Source: Diplodia intermedia
Taxonomy: Eukaryota > Ascomycota > Dothideomycetes > Botryosphaeriales > Botryosphaeriaceae
DNA length: 64,000 nucleotides
Direction: 5' to 3'
Assembly: GCA_021495925.1 (NCBI GenBank)
Contig: JAKEKT010000057.1
Span: forward strand, 181,208 to 245,207
Shown: piece by piece, positions 33,629 through 44,871 of the stretch
How positions within the stretch are numbered: the first letter of the stretch is position 1
Layout of the letters: every line of letters begins with the position of its first letter
Position numbers and translations under genes: made by a program
Notes under the pieces: model-generated
Databases searched by the model: none
The model's input: the letters and a program-made list of their open reading frames with translations, nothing else
What the model was told of the DNA's origin: nothing

Positions 33629-35078
33629 AATGGAAGGATGTCGCAGGAGGTCAGACGAACAGGAGCCAGACTTCATCAACTTCAAACCTCCTTCCCGAAG
33701 AGGAAATATGAATATCGTTTCTCTTCCTGGGCTAGAAATTTGAACGCGTCAGCTTCTCGCCTATCACTTGCTTCCTGATCGCTTGCCAATAAGCGACGAG
33801 AAGGGTTCACTGCCTTATGCGGGGTGAAGAGGGAGAATGAGGAGGTGTGGGAGGCCCGTGATTGTGATCTTCAGTCAGTCACGAGGGGACTGTTCAGGTC
33901 TTGTGTCGCGCTTGGACAGGTGCCAACGCATCGTCAAGGCGTCGCGCGCGCGAAGGATTTTGAGTGTCGGTGGCGTCGAACGCCTGAATTGAGGCTATGT
34001 TCGTTGGCCCGTTCCGCTCCTTCTAAAAATGCACGTTCCTCACCTTCTTCCTTCTGTTGTGGCGGTTGGCATGAGGACGACCGCCTTTCGGGATGCCTGA
34101 GGAGCCGCTAGAGATCAAGCTTGGTACGCACGTGGGTTGCTGCCATTGCTTGCCCTATGGCCACACAGAAGGGAAACCATGTTTTGTAATGTTTCAACGA
34201 TGCCAACGGTCAGAAGAATCCACTAAATGCTTAGTCCCTTGTACGAAACCCGTGTACAGCTGCGATCATCCTTTCGTGGGCGCAATCCTGAGACGTTCAG
34301 TTAGCCACTACATCCATGGTCTCAGGGACAGAAGCGCCCATGATACTGACCGCTAGCAGATTCGAAGCAAGCAAGTATCGAGGGTTGTGCGACACTTGAT
34401 CAGCCTTGTGGGGCGGGTAGAGGACTAGTGTTGTGTGGTGTCGAGTGGGTTCCTGATGTGCTCGGCCGGGAGCATGAAAAGTCCTCCTTCCGACTATTTC
34501 TGCGACGTCCGAGAGAAAGCTCACGATATGCAGATGCCGTGGCGCTTGGTTGTTCCCGACAACATCCTCCTACCATGCTCCACAGCTACCAAAAGATCCG
34601 TGTCGCAGTATGTTGTAGCGGGACAAAACTGGCACGCCCTGCTTCTCTACGTAGTAAGCGTCAGATGTCTTTTTGACGCGATACATGACCGTGCGGTCAT
34701 GCTTCATGGCTTCACCATGGGAGTGCAGGTGTAGTTGCGGCGATGAGACGGGGTATGTCTGGTTGCAGGTCGGCGGAAAGCTTGATGCAGTCTGCGCCTC
34801 GGAAAGCGCGAGCATGAACGACGACTGGTGACCTCGGACATTCTCTGCTAGATCACTTGGCCGAAGAAGATCATTCTGCGAGACAGTTTCTGAAAGATAG
34901 GTGTGGTCACGATTTGAAGGACGTGACTTGGTTCAGTGGCAGAATTCTCAAGCTTTTCTCGACTTTCCTTTTCTTTTGAAATCACTCGGAGGATAGCCAA
35001 GTTGTCCAACGCACACACTACGAGCACCATTAGGTGAGGGCAGAATTAATATGGCTGACCCCCTCGTACAAGTAGTGG

Positions 35079-35522
35079 ATGTTGCCGCACGCCACCACAC
35101 AACTTGCGCGACTACTGCCCAAACTGGATACGAGTTTCCGTATTCTGCGAGTAGTGAGCATGTACACATTTTTGCGCAAGATACCCGTATTTCCGCTCGT
35201 CTTTCGTCCATGCAGCTCCGATCACGGGAAAGATACACGAAGACGTCATCTTAATGAGAAAGCACATTTCGACCCCCAAGCGTTGGTCCCAATCTGCGCG
35301 GCGCTGGGCGTTGGGGCGCTTATTTGGCTGGGCGGACTGGGCGTGCTTGACTTGGTCTTAGCTCCCGCCGCCAAGAGACCCAAGCGCCACACGGCGACCC
35401 GCAACGAGGACGGCACGGCAAACGGTCTAGAACAACGCCTGGATTCTTCAAGAAGCACACCTGTCTTGGAAGCCACCTCGTGGGAGTGTGGCTTTTCCAA
35501 CGATGCGAACGAGAATGGGTAG
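35079..35522 (+). CDS. Possible small single-pass membrane protein
   Basis: This is a 147-codon frame. Its second half has a clear hydrophobic helix (ALVPICAALGVGALIWLGGLGVLDLVLA) followed by a basic stop-transfer-like stretch (KRPKRHTATRNEDG) and a polar tail. The first half, before about residue 60, is less convincing, so the true start may be internal (for example the ATG at 35160) or on another exon. No homologous family is recognised. Confidence 0.3.
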   Translation: MLPHATTQLARLLPKLDTSFRILRVVSMYTFLRKIPVFPLVFRPCSSDHGKDTRRRHLNEKAHFDPQALVPICAALGVGALIWLGGLGVLDLVLAPAAKRPKRHTATRNEDGTANGLEQRLDSSRSTPVLEATSWECGFSNDANENG

Positions 35523-36565
35523 GTTGGGGCGAATGACTAAGGAGTTTGAATGGGTGCGACTGGTGGACAATCGCTGCAGGAGAAACAGCATCGAGGGTGT
35601 GACTGGTCTTGGATAAATGCAGGCCGTTGCATTATTGTGCATCGGCGAGAAGGTGCTCACAACTGGAGATGAGGTGAGATTGCTTGGAGCCCCTCATTGA
35701 GTCCAGAGAACGCGTAATGGCAATGACTGTGCCGGACTATGCCCTGACGCTTTTGCAATGTCGCCTTGGGGGTTGGCTAAGGTCCTTCGAGTTTGCTGCT
35801 GCGAGTTGGCGTGTGCAGGGTGAAGCAGGGAAGCGGAGCTGGGCAAACAGGGTGGAAGGAGAACCTTGGCAAAGAACCTTAAGGTGATTGAAGAGGCCAA
35901 TCGTCCGACTGGCCAGCCACCCGAGATTGAGGTCCGGCTGAGACACGGTGGATCCCCGGTGCAGCGGGAGTGCTTCTCCGCCCGACCGTCAGAAGTGGTG
36001 GGATCCGGGCGGTCCGCAAGAAGACTCGCCTGCGCGCCCTGAGCAACGCGGGAGGCCGCATTTCGAGACCTTCAGCGACGCACAACGCGTTCGAGAAGCG
36101 TGGGCAGCGCGGGACATCTGCTGAAGGTGATGAGGAATCGTATCTGGCCTGCGGCAAAGTCATGAGATGCATAAACGACCCATGGAAGGGGAAGGTGTGG
36201 CGAGCCGAGCAAAAATAGTACGCTGGCGCGGGAACGGGGAGGTGGGGACTCTGGCTTTCATGCTCGTCATTCAGGCGCGCACACCACCTGGTAACAGCCG
36301 CCGGTCGGGACCCCATCCCGCTACGGGAGAGTCGCAGGCACGCCTGTGCAGGCGGGCGGGGCTCCTGTTATAACAGAGGAGATTTGGATGGCAGGGCGGA
36401 GCGGGCTGAAGCCATCATTCCGCGACACCGCAGTGGCCGGTGGCTGTCCGACAACGGCTCGTCAGGCAGCCCGGCGGAAGCAGCCCACTAAAGCCCATGC
36501 TCGTATCGACGGGGGCGACTCCCCTCGCAGGCGCAGCACAGCCCCGGGATGCGCGAGGGAGCGCT

Positions 36566-36603
36566 GGCGGCCGGCGGCTGGCGGCTGGCGGCTGGCGGCT
36601 GGC
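36566..36603. repeat. Short tandem repeat, 7-bp unit (GGCGGCT)
   Basis: About five consecutive copies of GGCGGCT, the first slightly diverged, lie in G/C-rich intergenic DNA. It is an ordinary minisatellite-like slippage product. Confidence 0.6.
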
Positions 36604-37342
36604 ACCGCAGGGCGAGGGCGAGGGAGGGAGCAGCCCGTCACTCGTATTGTCAGCGCAGGCGCGACTGGCGGAGGCGCCGTCACAGGCGCGCGGCGGGGCC
36701 GGTGCGGCGCGCCCTGAGCTGGCAGGCTGGTGCAGGTGGTGGGCACGACGGTGGGCGTTGCAGATTGAATTGTGTGCTCTCGATGACATCGTTGCGGAGC
36801 GTCGCACGCGGGCGATTGGCCGGGCGAGATCATGATTCGCGGAAAACTGGAGCGGGCCTGTTTCAGTGCTGGTGCGCCAGAAATAAGGAGACGGGGATCG
36901 TCCGCGCTGGGAGAAGATCCTGGCCCGGGCGGTGCGCCTCTTTTCCACGGGCGGCGCTGGAGGCGGGCCTTGTGCGTCCGGGGTGCTGCGATCGGCCGCT
37001 CGAAAACACCACACCGGTGCATGCCTGGCTGCCACCGCAGCGCCTTCCCACATGCCTGCCGCTGCACATCCCTGTTTTCGCCCTCTCCTTTTCCTGCGGC
37101 CGCCATTTACAAAACCCGCTGCCTCCACCTGCCAGCCTCCCTTCTTCTCCATCCACACCATTTCCTGTTTCCCACCACACCCAGGCCGCTTCCGGTACCA
37201 ACTAATTGCGCCTTTTCTTCTGGAACGCTCTCACTCTTTCGGGCTTCCACATTCCGCTTAACTGATTGTTTACGCTCGCTCAACAACAACAACCAACTTC
37301 ACACTCGACCTCCCACTTCCACACTACATCTCATCAATCACA

Positions 37343-38728
37343 ATGAAGGGCTCCGTTGCATTCATCGCCGTCGCTCTGGCCGCTCCCGCCCTGGGTTCGC
37401 CGGCGAACCTTGAGGCTCGTGCTTCCTCCACCAGCTCTGCCAAGACCCCCCAGGTCAGCGTCAAGGGCAACGCCTTCTGGGCCGGTGACAAGCGCTTCTA
37501 CATCCGCGGTGTCGACTACCAGCCCGGTGGTTCTTCCAAGGTTGCCGACCCCATTGCCGATGCCGACCAGTGCAAGCGCGACATCGAGAAGTTCAAGGAC
37601 CTCGGCATCAACACCGTCCGTGTCTACACTGTCGACAACTCCAAGAGCCACGACGAGTGCATGAGCCTGCTTGCCGACGCCGGCATCTACCTCGCCCTCG
37701 ACGTCAACACCCCCAAGTACTCGCTCAACCGCAACGAGCCCAAGTCGTCGTACAACGACGTCTACCTCCAGAACGTCTTTGCTACCATTGACGCCTTCGC
37801 CAACTACGACAACACCCTGCTGTTCTTCTCGGGTAACGAGGTCATCAACGACGACAAGACCACCGACGCTGCTCCCTACGTCAAGGCCGTCACCCGTGAC
37901 ATGAGGCAGTACATTGGCAGCCAGAACTACCGCAAGATCCCCGTCGGTTACTCTGCCGCCGATGTCGACTCCAACCGCTTCGAGATGGCCCAGTACATGA
38001 ACTGCGGTACTGACGACGAGCGCTCGGACTTCTTCGCCTTCAACGACTACTCTTGGTGCGACCCCTCTTCGTACTCGCAGTCCGGCTGGGAGTCCAAGGT
38101 CAAGAAGTTCGCCGACTACAGCCTTCCTCTCTTCCTTTCCGAGTACGGCTGCAACACCAACAAGCGCAAGTTCGAGGAGGTTTCTGCTCTTTACGGTGAC
38201 AAGATGACCCCTGTCTACTCTGGTGGTCTCGTCTACGAGTACGCCGAGGAGGGCTCCAACTACGGTCTCGTCAAGATCTCGGGCGACTCCGTCACCAACA
38301 AGGACGACTTCGATGCCTTCAAGTCTGCCCTCTCCGACACCCCCGCTCCTACTGGCGACGGTGGCTACAAGTCGGACGGCAAGGCTTCGGAGTGCCCCTC
38401 CAAGTCCGACACCTGGGACATCGACAGCGACTCTCTCCCTGCCATCCCCGAGCCCGCCAAGGACTACATGACCAAGGGTGCTGGTGAGGCCAAGGGTCTC
38501 AGCGGCCCTGGCTCTCAGAACGCCGGCACTGGCTCCACCGGCACTGCTTCCGCTGGCTCTGGCGAGGTCACCGCGACCGCGACTGGCTCCAGCTCCAGCT
38601 CCGGCTCCGGCTCCTCCGGCTCTGCCGGCGCTGCTTCCGGTCTGAGGGCTCCCGCCTTCGAGACTGCTCCCATCGTCTGCAGCCTGGTCGTCCTTGCCTC
38701 GACTTTCCTTGGCGCCGCCCTCCTGTAA
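37343..38728 (+). CDS. GPI-anchored 1,3-beta-glucanosyltransferase (GH72, Gel/Gas family)
   Basis: An intronless gene of 461 aa. There is a signal peptide at residues 1-18. The GH72 domain runs from about 36 to 330: GNAFWAGDKRFYIRGVDYQPGG, INTVRVYTVD, acid/base Glu166 in SGNEVIND and nucleophile Glu267 in LSEYGCN. A Cys-containing Ser/Gly-rich linker leads to a hydrophobic tail (ETAPIVCSLVVLASTFLGAALL) typical of a GPI signal. There is no C-terminal Cys-rich X8/CBM43 module, so it belongs to the GH72- subgroup. It cleaves and re-ligates beta-1,3-glucan chains at the plasma membrane during wall growth. Strong codon bias suggests high expression and produces a long antisense frame that is not a gene. 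Confidence 0.97.
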   Translation: MKGSVAFIAVALAAPALGSPANLEARASSTSSAKTPQVSVKGNAFWAGDKRFYIRGVDYQPGGSSKVADPIADADQCKRDIEKFKDLGINTVRVYTVDNSKSHDECMSLLADAGIYLALDVNTPKYSLNRNEPKSSYNDVYLQNVFATIDAFANYDNTLLFFSGNEVINDDKTTDAAPYVKAVTRDMRQYIGSQNYRKIPVGYSAADVDSNRFEMAQYMNCGTDDERSDFFAFNDYSWCDPSSYSQSGWESKVKKFADYSLPLFLSEYGCNTNKRKFEEVSALYGDKMTPVYSGGLVYEYAEEGSNYGLVKISGDSVTNKDDFDAFKSALSDTPAPTGDGGYKSDGKASECPSKSDTWDIDSDSLPAIPEPAKDYMTKGAGEAKGLSGPGSQNAGTGSTGTASAGSGEVTATATGSSSSSGSGSSGSAGAASGLRAPAFETAPIVCSLVVLASTFLGAALL

Positions 38729-39392
38729 ACGAACCTTTTGTTCGTTTCGGTCATGTTCTTCTCCCAACATAGTGCTTTTATAAATAGTGTTGGCATGCAG
38801 CGGGTTCTGTTTTCTTTTTCCGAATCGGCATAGGTTTGCTTTGGGTTTGGGAAACTAATGTCTTCTTGGTGACCGGCGGTCTGGTTAGAGGTCCGGTGTC
38901 CGACTTTGCTTTTTGGTGGTTATCTCTGAGTGCGCCTTGCGCAATAGAATCGAAAGGGAACTGCATCAGGGATACAAGTACTTTTACGAACACAGTATTA
39001 TGTCTTATTCTGCACGCTGGAGTATGGTGATGTCGCTGGCTATGTGTGTGCGCGCCCTAAACGGTGCTGAAGTGACGATGATTTATGCTTGCTTCCAAGC
39101 GCCGAGGATTTTGGGGGCCGGTGCTTGTCGTGCTTGCGCCTTCAAGCCTGCAGCGGCGATCGTCATTAGGTCAAACGGCGGCCAACCAATTGTAGACATC
39201 CGCCGACGCCGCCCGAGACCGGGGTTCGTCGGTGCCTTAGGCACGCCGGCAGCCTTATCGATACAGCGAATCTTTCGTTAACCTTAGTCGCGGCGGGTGA
39301 CGGCATCGCGCTGCAGCAACTCGCGTCTCGCACCACGCACGTCGAACACCACCCTCGCTGCCTCCCAGACCGACTTGCGCAACCGAGCAGCA
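38729..39392. other. Intergenic, no gene seen
   Basis: This is the 3' flank of the GH72 gene and the promoter of the NTPase gene, with short frames only. Confidence 0.4.
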
Positions 39393-41355
39393 ATGCCTCG
39401 CGACCCTCTCATCGGCCTCGTCGGCAAACCGTCGTCGGGAAAGTCCACGACGCTGAACAGGTGCGCCCCGCTTCCACCGCCCCCAAAAAATGTGCCAGCA
39501 CGAGGGACCAGCCGCTGAAGCTTGCTTCCGCTGCGATAGTTTGACAGACGCCACCTCCAAAGTCGGTCAGTAGCGTTGTTGTCCCCTTGCCCCTCCTCCC
39601 GCACAATGCCGTCCGCTAACAGCTTCTCAGGAAATTTCCCGTAAGTCACCCCACCGGACCCCCGACAGACCATGCGGCCATACCCCGACCGCACCACGAA
39701 TTACAAAACCTCGTCCCTCCAGCCAGCTTCATGGGCTCATTCCGATATAAATAAAGTTTCACCACCATCGACCCGCAGCGCGCAATCGGCTATCTGCAGA
39801 TCGAGTGCGCGTGCGCGCGCCTCGGCGTGTCGGACAAGTGCAAGCCCAACTACGGCGCCTGCGTCGACGGGCGCCGCAGCGTGCCCATCGAGCTGCTAGA
39901 TGTCGCCGGCTTGGTGCCCGGCGCGCACATGGGCAAGGGGCTGGGGAACCGGTTCTTGGACGATCTGAGACATGCGGACGCGCTGGTACACGTGGTGGAC
40001 GTGAGCGGGACGACGGATGCGGAGGGTAAGTCGTGAGGGTTGGTTATCTTTTCTGTCTCAGGAACACTTGGACCGAAAGACGGAGAGCTAGGGAAGGGTT
40101 GAGACATGGGTCGCTGATGCGTTGGGTAGGCAAGGCGACGAGAGGATATGACCCTTCGAAAGATATCGAGTGGCTGCGATTCGAAATCGTGCGGTGGATT
40201 CAGGGTAACCTCATGGAGAAATGGTACGCACAACGGGTTGGCGAAGTGCTGGGTGGATGACAGCTGACCGCGGTTGTAGGGGCTCGATAAAACGACGGCA
40301 CGTTGCCGTAAGTGAGTTTCCATGTCCACCTTTCCGCGAAGAGACGCCCGCGATTTCTAATTGTCGGTATAGAGGCGACGGCTGTCGAGACCCTGCAGAA
40401 CCAATTCTCTGGTTACGGTAGTACCTCTTCCGTAGTCCAAAGGTGTCTGGACAGGCTACAGATCAAGGAACCTCTACAGGACTGGTCGAATGAGACAATT
40501 GAGCAGGTCGTCCATGCCTTCACGGACGAGAAATTCCCAACCGTGATAGCGCTGAACAAAATCGATCACCCGGATGCAGATAAGGTAAGGACGATCCTGG
40601 TCTATCGGTGGTAGGAATCAAGTGGTACTGACCTTTTCCTTATTTAGAACATCGCCAAAATAGCAAAACAGCAAGATCCGAAGACGATTGTCCTGTGCTC
40701 CGCCATTAGCGAAGTTTTCCTCCGCCGTCTAGCAAAGCAAGGTTACATCAGATACACCGAAGGCAGCGAATTCGTCGACACGAGAGAGGACCTTATCGCG
40801 GATGGCGACCCTGAAGGCGGCGACCTGAAAGAAATGGATGAGAAACTGACGCAGTATGCCTGATACTATTGTTCAATTGTGACTGCTAGCTCACAATGAA
40901 ACAGGCGAATCGAGAACTTGAAGGACATGGTGCTCTACCGATTCGGCAGCACAGGTGTCGTTCAGGTGCTGAGTCGTGCGGCGGAGCTGCTTGGCCTGGT
41001 GCCCGTCTTCCCCGTTCGCAACATCCACAGCTTTGCGTCTGGCTCCCAGGATAAAGCAGTGTTCAGAGACTGCGTCTTGGTCAAGAAGTATGGATTCTCC
41101 TTTCATTTCACTCGGTTAAGGCTTATTCCAGACTACGTTTACTGACATAATACAGGAATTCCACTGTCGGCGACGTGTATCGCAAGGTCATGGGCGATGC
41201 ACCCCTGGCGTACGCCGAAACTACAGGTGGCATAAAGGTCGCTGAAGACGATCCAGTCGCTGTCGGGAAAAACGATGTGAGTAGCCTGTGTATTGTGGTA
41301 CAAGATCCCGAGCTGACTGCTTGTGTAGGTGTTGTCATTCAAGGTAGGAAGATGA
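39393..41355 (+). CDS. YchF/OLA1-related P-loop NTPase with TGS domain (YGR210C-like)
   Basis: Eleven exons (39393-39460, 39540-39565, 39631-39640, 39757-40025, 40130-40223, 40280-40311, 40373-40584, 40648-40853, 40905-41087, 41156-41276, 41329-41355) join exactly in frame to 415 aa. The N-terminus has the P-loop GLVGKPSSGKST (residues 8-19). Then come switch residues PFTTIDPQRAIGY, DVAGLVPGAHMGKGLGNRFLDDLRHADALVHVVD, NKIDHPD, and a C-terminal TGS-like domain (VFPVRNIHSF...DCVLVKKNSTVGDVYRKVMGD) ending DVLSFKVGR. This matches the YchF-related family of yeast YGR210C, a predicted translation-associated ATP/GTPase of unknown exact role. Exon 3 is only 10 nt. Confidence 0.92.
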
Positions 41356-41998
41356 TTCGGCGCCATTGTCCCTGGTCGGCTATTGTCAAAAATCTCGGTA
41401 GCTGCTTTCTATTCCCAATACATATAGAGCTAGTACACCCTTTCTGGGTGAGAACGAGCATAGAGATATCTACAGAATCACGCGAGAAATCTACCACAAT
41501 TTCCTACTCATTATGGCACTACTTTCGTAATGACCTTATCTATACAAACGACTTCAACTCCAATAAGTATTCTACCAATCCGCTGACCAGACCGTTATGA
41601 TTACATGAAAATCAACGGGAAGTGTGATAAACTAGACAATGCTACCATAGCAGGCAGAGGTTTCTGGAGGCGTGGAAGTAAAACCGCCTGTATTTACATC
41701 ATACTGTTAGTAGCAATCGGTTATTGCTATCTTTGTTTATGTCGTCTACTAAAGTCTCGCCTGTTAATCTGTTTGAATGAATCGCTGAATGACGAGGGAC
41801 CCCTTGGAGATCTCAAAGCTGTCAGAGACCATGCCATGTGCCTCGACCAACGCCCGCGCAATATTGGATTGTCCCGGATGAAGAAAACAAAAACGGAAAC
41901 GCAAACCCCCATCGCCCGTTACTTCACCCGCTGCTGCCAATCTCCCTAACCGTCAACGGGGAAGAAGAACAACACCACACACACAACCCTCTCTCTCA
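41356..41998. other. Intergenic between convergent genes
   Basis: The 3' flanks of the NTPase and dynactin genes are A/T-richer than average. I see no gene. Confidence 0.4.
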
Positions 41999-42927
41999 TC
42001 ATTTCACACTCCTAACCAACTCCCTCAGATCCCCGCCCTCAACCCAGACCTCACCCTGGCCCATCGGGCCGCCCTCGCCGCCGCCGCCACCGCCGGCCGC
42101 GACGCCCCAGCCCTCGCCGAGCTCGCCGACGACGCGGGCGGGGCGGCCGCCGACGATGGAGTTGGAGGGGATGACCATGTTGGCGGGGACGACGGAGCGG
42201 GGCAGGATCTTGACGTTGTCGCGGACGATGCAAAAGGGCTCGAGCACGCAGCCGGGGCCGACGTGGACGTGGCTGCTGACGCTGGCGGCCGAGACGTGCG
42301 AGCCGGCGCCGACGAAGACGTTGTCGCCGATCTTCATCGGGTAGTACGACAGCTGCCCGCGCGAGACGCGCGCCGGCGGCTTGATGACGCAGCCCGGCCC
42401 GATGACGGTGCAGCGCCCGATGCTGATGGCGTTGGCCGACGACGACGGCGCCGAGCTGGCTTTCGTCGTCGACGTCTCGGCGTCGCCGCCGCCGCCGCCG
42501 CCGCCGCTGGGCGTCGTGTGCGAGCTTTTGAGCCGGTGGAGGTCGCCGCGGAGGTGCACGTCGGCCATGATGACGGTCTTGCCGCCGAGCGTGATGTTGG
42601 CGGTGCCCGAGATGTGGGCCTTGCGCGAGACTTTGTTGCCGGAGTCCTGGGTGGGCGGGTTTAGTGTGATTGCCGGTGGAGATGGACTATGGGGAAGAAT
42701 TGGGCAGCAAGGTTGGAGAGCTTGGGGAATTCGCGCGCCAGTAGAATAAACAGAAATAGAAAAGGACTGAGGTCTGGCTATGCGGAACGGAGATCGAATG
42801 AAGTTACAAGAGAAACGAAAGGAAAAGCAACTTCCAGGGTTGTAGTGCGGTTTGCGATTGAGCTTCTACTCACCGTCTCGATGTACTCGCCCTTGGGCGC
42901 TTTACGCGCTGCGGCCGGACGCGACAT
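41999..42927 (-). CDS. Dynactin subunit p25 (DCTN5-like)
   Basis: Two exons (42874-42927, 41999-42646) give 233 aa, separated by a 227-nt intron. The protein starts MSRPAAARKAPKGEYIETDSGNKVSRKAHISGTANITLGGKTVIMADVHLRGDL, the conserved start of p25. It continues with left-handed beta-helix hexapeptide repeats (SIGRCTVIGPGCVIKPP, KIGDNVFVGAGSHVSAASVSSHVHVGPGCVLEPFCIVRDNVKILPRSVVPANMVIPSNSIVGGRPARVVGEL). p25 sits in the pointed-end complex of dynactin and helps dynein bind early endosomes. A low-complexity insert with a run of seven Gly (about residues 57-90) interrupts the first turn of the helix and is atypical. A Gly-rich loop also lies near the C-terminus. Confidence 0.92.
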
Positions 42928-43348
42928 GATGTTGAGTTGTATCGGTCACGACAGTGCTATCTGTGCATGGCACGATCGAGCGCTTTCTTGCCTCGAAGGA
43001 CAAAGTTTTGGGTCGAGTCAGGGAATCAACATTGGCGGCAGGTGCTGTGTTGTCGTGGCCGGCGAGACGGGATTTCTTGGCAAGCGAGCCGGTGTCACAA
43101 AGCACGTGACGTCACATGAGTCATCACTTGGATGCAGCAATCGATTGGTATATCAAGTACAAACACAGCGCGCCTTTCTTCATCTACATCGCGGTTGAAA
43201 TTTTTTACGCTCTGATCCCATGCAACACCGGTGTGTCAGTGTTGAAGCTGACATGCATCCTCCCGCGCCCGATCTACACCTTCTTGTCTGTCCGACCTAC
43301 CTTAATTCTTTCTCTCATCCACTGTCCATCCGTCTCTACTTCACCCCT
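42928..43348. other. Intergenic between two minus-strand genes
   Basis: This is the promoter of the dynactin gene and the 3' flank of the MetE-like gene. No other feature is seen. Confidence 0.4.
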
Positions 43349-44871
43349 TCACGGCTGGCCGGGCCACACCTCATCAGCAATTTGCCTGACCAGCTTCAAC
43401 TTCTTCGCCATGCCCTCGTGATCGATCAGGTTGCCGCTCGCGTGGCTGGCGAAGCCGCACTGGGGGCTGACGCCGATGCGGTTCAGCGCCTTCTCCTTGC
43501 TCTGGCCGGCGCCCTTGGCCATGACGTCTGCGGCCTCGTAGATACGGCGCTTCATCTCCTCCTTGTCCTCCATCTCCGGGAACTTGGACGTCACGACGCC
43601 GAGGATAACGTTCTTGTTGGCCGGCAGCTCCGCCAGCGGCGCGAAGCCGCCCGCGCGTGGAGTGTCGTACTCGAGGTAGTAGGTCTGCATGTTCAGGTCG
43701 CGGAAGAGCTTGGTCGCGATGCGGTCGTAGGCGCCCTCGGCGAAGTGGCGCGAGCCGATGAAGTTGCCTGCGGACGCACGTCAAGAGCATGGGTCAGTAC
43801 AATGCGCTACGCAAGTATGATGTTTTGAAGCGGGGGTTGGGTGTGCAAGTGTGGGGTCGACCGGAGCGCATATGCGGGGCTGTGCGTGTCGGTGTTTGGG
43901 CCTGGGGGCAAGCAAGGGCATGAGGGGCAAGGTGACGCGCAGCTGGGTCGGATTTACCTCTGCACAGGTGGATGCCGACGTGCATGTCGGCCGGCGCTTT
44001 GGAAATGCAGTCGTTGTACAGCTTGATGTACACGTCAAGCAGCTCGTCCGCCGAGTACTTGTTCCGCCCATCCTCCTTCCATCCCTGAAGCATCTTCTCC
44101 GAGCAGAAGTCTGTGGAATCGCAGAGGTATCAGTGGTCGAATCTTTTGCGAAACGTAGGCGGACAGCCACTCACAAGCCAGGTTCGGGTCGTCATACTGC
44201 ACGTTGCGCAGGCCCGCCTTGTACAAAATGTCCAGCTCGGTCTGGTACGCCTTCGCAATGTCGGCGAAGTACTCCTCGTCACTGCTGTACACATCCGCCG
44301 GGTAGGCCTGGCCCTCCCTGTAGCGCAGGTGGTACCAGTTCGGGGCCGCGAGCGTGAGCTTGATTTCACCCCACCGCTCCTTGGGCAGCAGCGTCTTGAG
44401 GTACTCGACCTGGTCGACATAGGTGCTCTGGCCGGTGTGGCTGATCTTGCCCGTGCAGATGACCGTCTCGCCGGGGACGTGGTTGGTCTCGAGGAAGGCG
44501 GCCATGTCGGGCACGTAGGTGCGGAACATGTCGAGCGACGGCTGCTGCACCTCCTTCATGCCGTCCAGACCGGGGAAGAAGGAGCCCCAGAACATGTGCC
44601 GACTACAGCGGGAGTTAGCGATCCGCCATTCCTGCTCTTTGCTTGCTCGGAAACTCTACCGGTACTCGCCATCGCTCAGAGCACGGTAGCCCCATTCCTG
44701 CTGCTTGGCCACGATGTCCTTGATGGCAGCATCTTCCAGAGGCTTCAGGTCCGCAGCGTGAGCTTTGCCTTCCTGGACCTCGGCCTTCTTGTCGAGGAGA
44801 TCCTTGGGGCGCAGGAGCGAGCCGAGGTGTTCAGCGCGGAACGGCGGGTTGCGGTGCAGTGTCGTAGACAT
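43349..44871 (-). CDS. MetE-like cobalamin-independent methyltransferase (single catalytic domain)
   Basis: Four exons (44660-44871, 44175-44602, 43958-44110, 43349-43767) give 403 aa. The fold matches the C-terminal catalytic domain of cobalamin-independent methionine synthase. The expected zinc ligands are visible: His261 and Cys263 in IHLCRGN, Glu297 in YYLEYDTPRAG, and Cys368 in SPQCGFAS. FRAEHLGSLLRP at the start and DDPNLAYF before the third exon are family blocks. Full MetE has a second, N-terminal barrel (about 760 aa in total); this protein lacks it, like the short MetE-like proteins of many fungi and bacteria whose methyl donor and acceptor are mostly untested. Methionine synthesis is therefore only one possibility. 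Confidence 0.9.

Larger units (their letters stand above)
33629..37342. other. Long intergenic region, 3.7 kb
   Basis: Apart from one doubtful small membrane-protein frame (35079-35522) I see no gene. The right third is very G/C-rich and carries a 7-bp tandem repeat (about 36566-36603). The last 150 bp are the CT-rich leader of the GH72 gene. Confidence 0.4.

Noticed and set aside
36415..37161. 248-codon minus-strand frame upstream of the GH72 gene
   Set aside because: Arg/Ala/Pro-rich, overlaps a tandem repeat and promoter DNA, no recognisable fold.
37334..38770. 478-codon frame antisense to the whole GH72 gene
   Set aside because: The GH72 gene has strong codon bias (C/G third positions), which removes stop codons on the opposite strand. 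The antisense product is Val/Gly/Leu low complexity with no motif.
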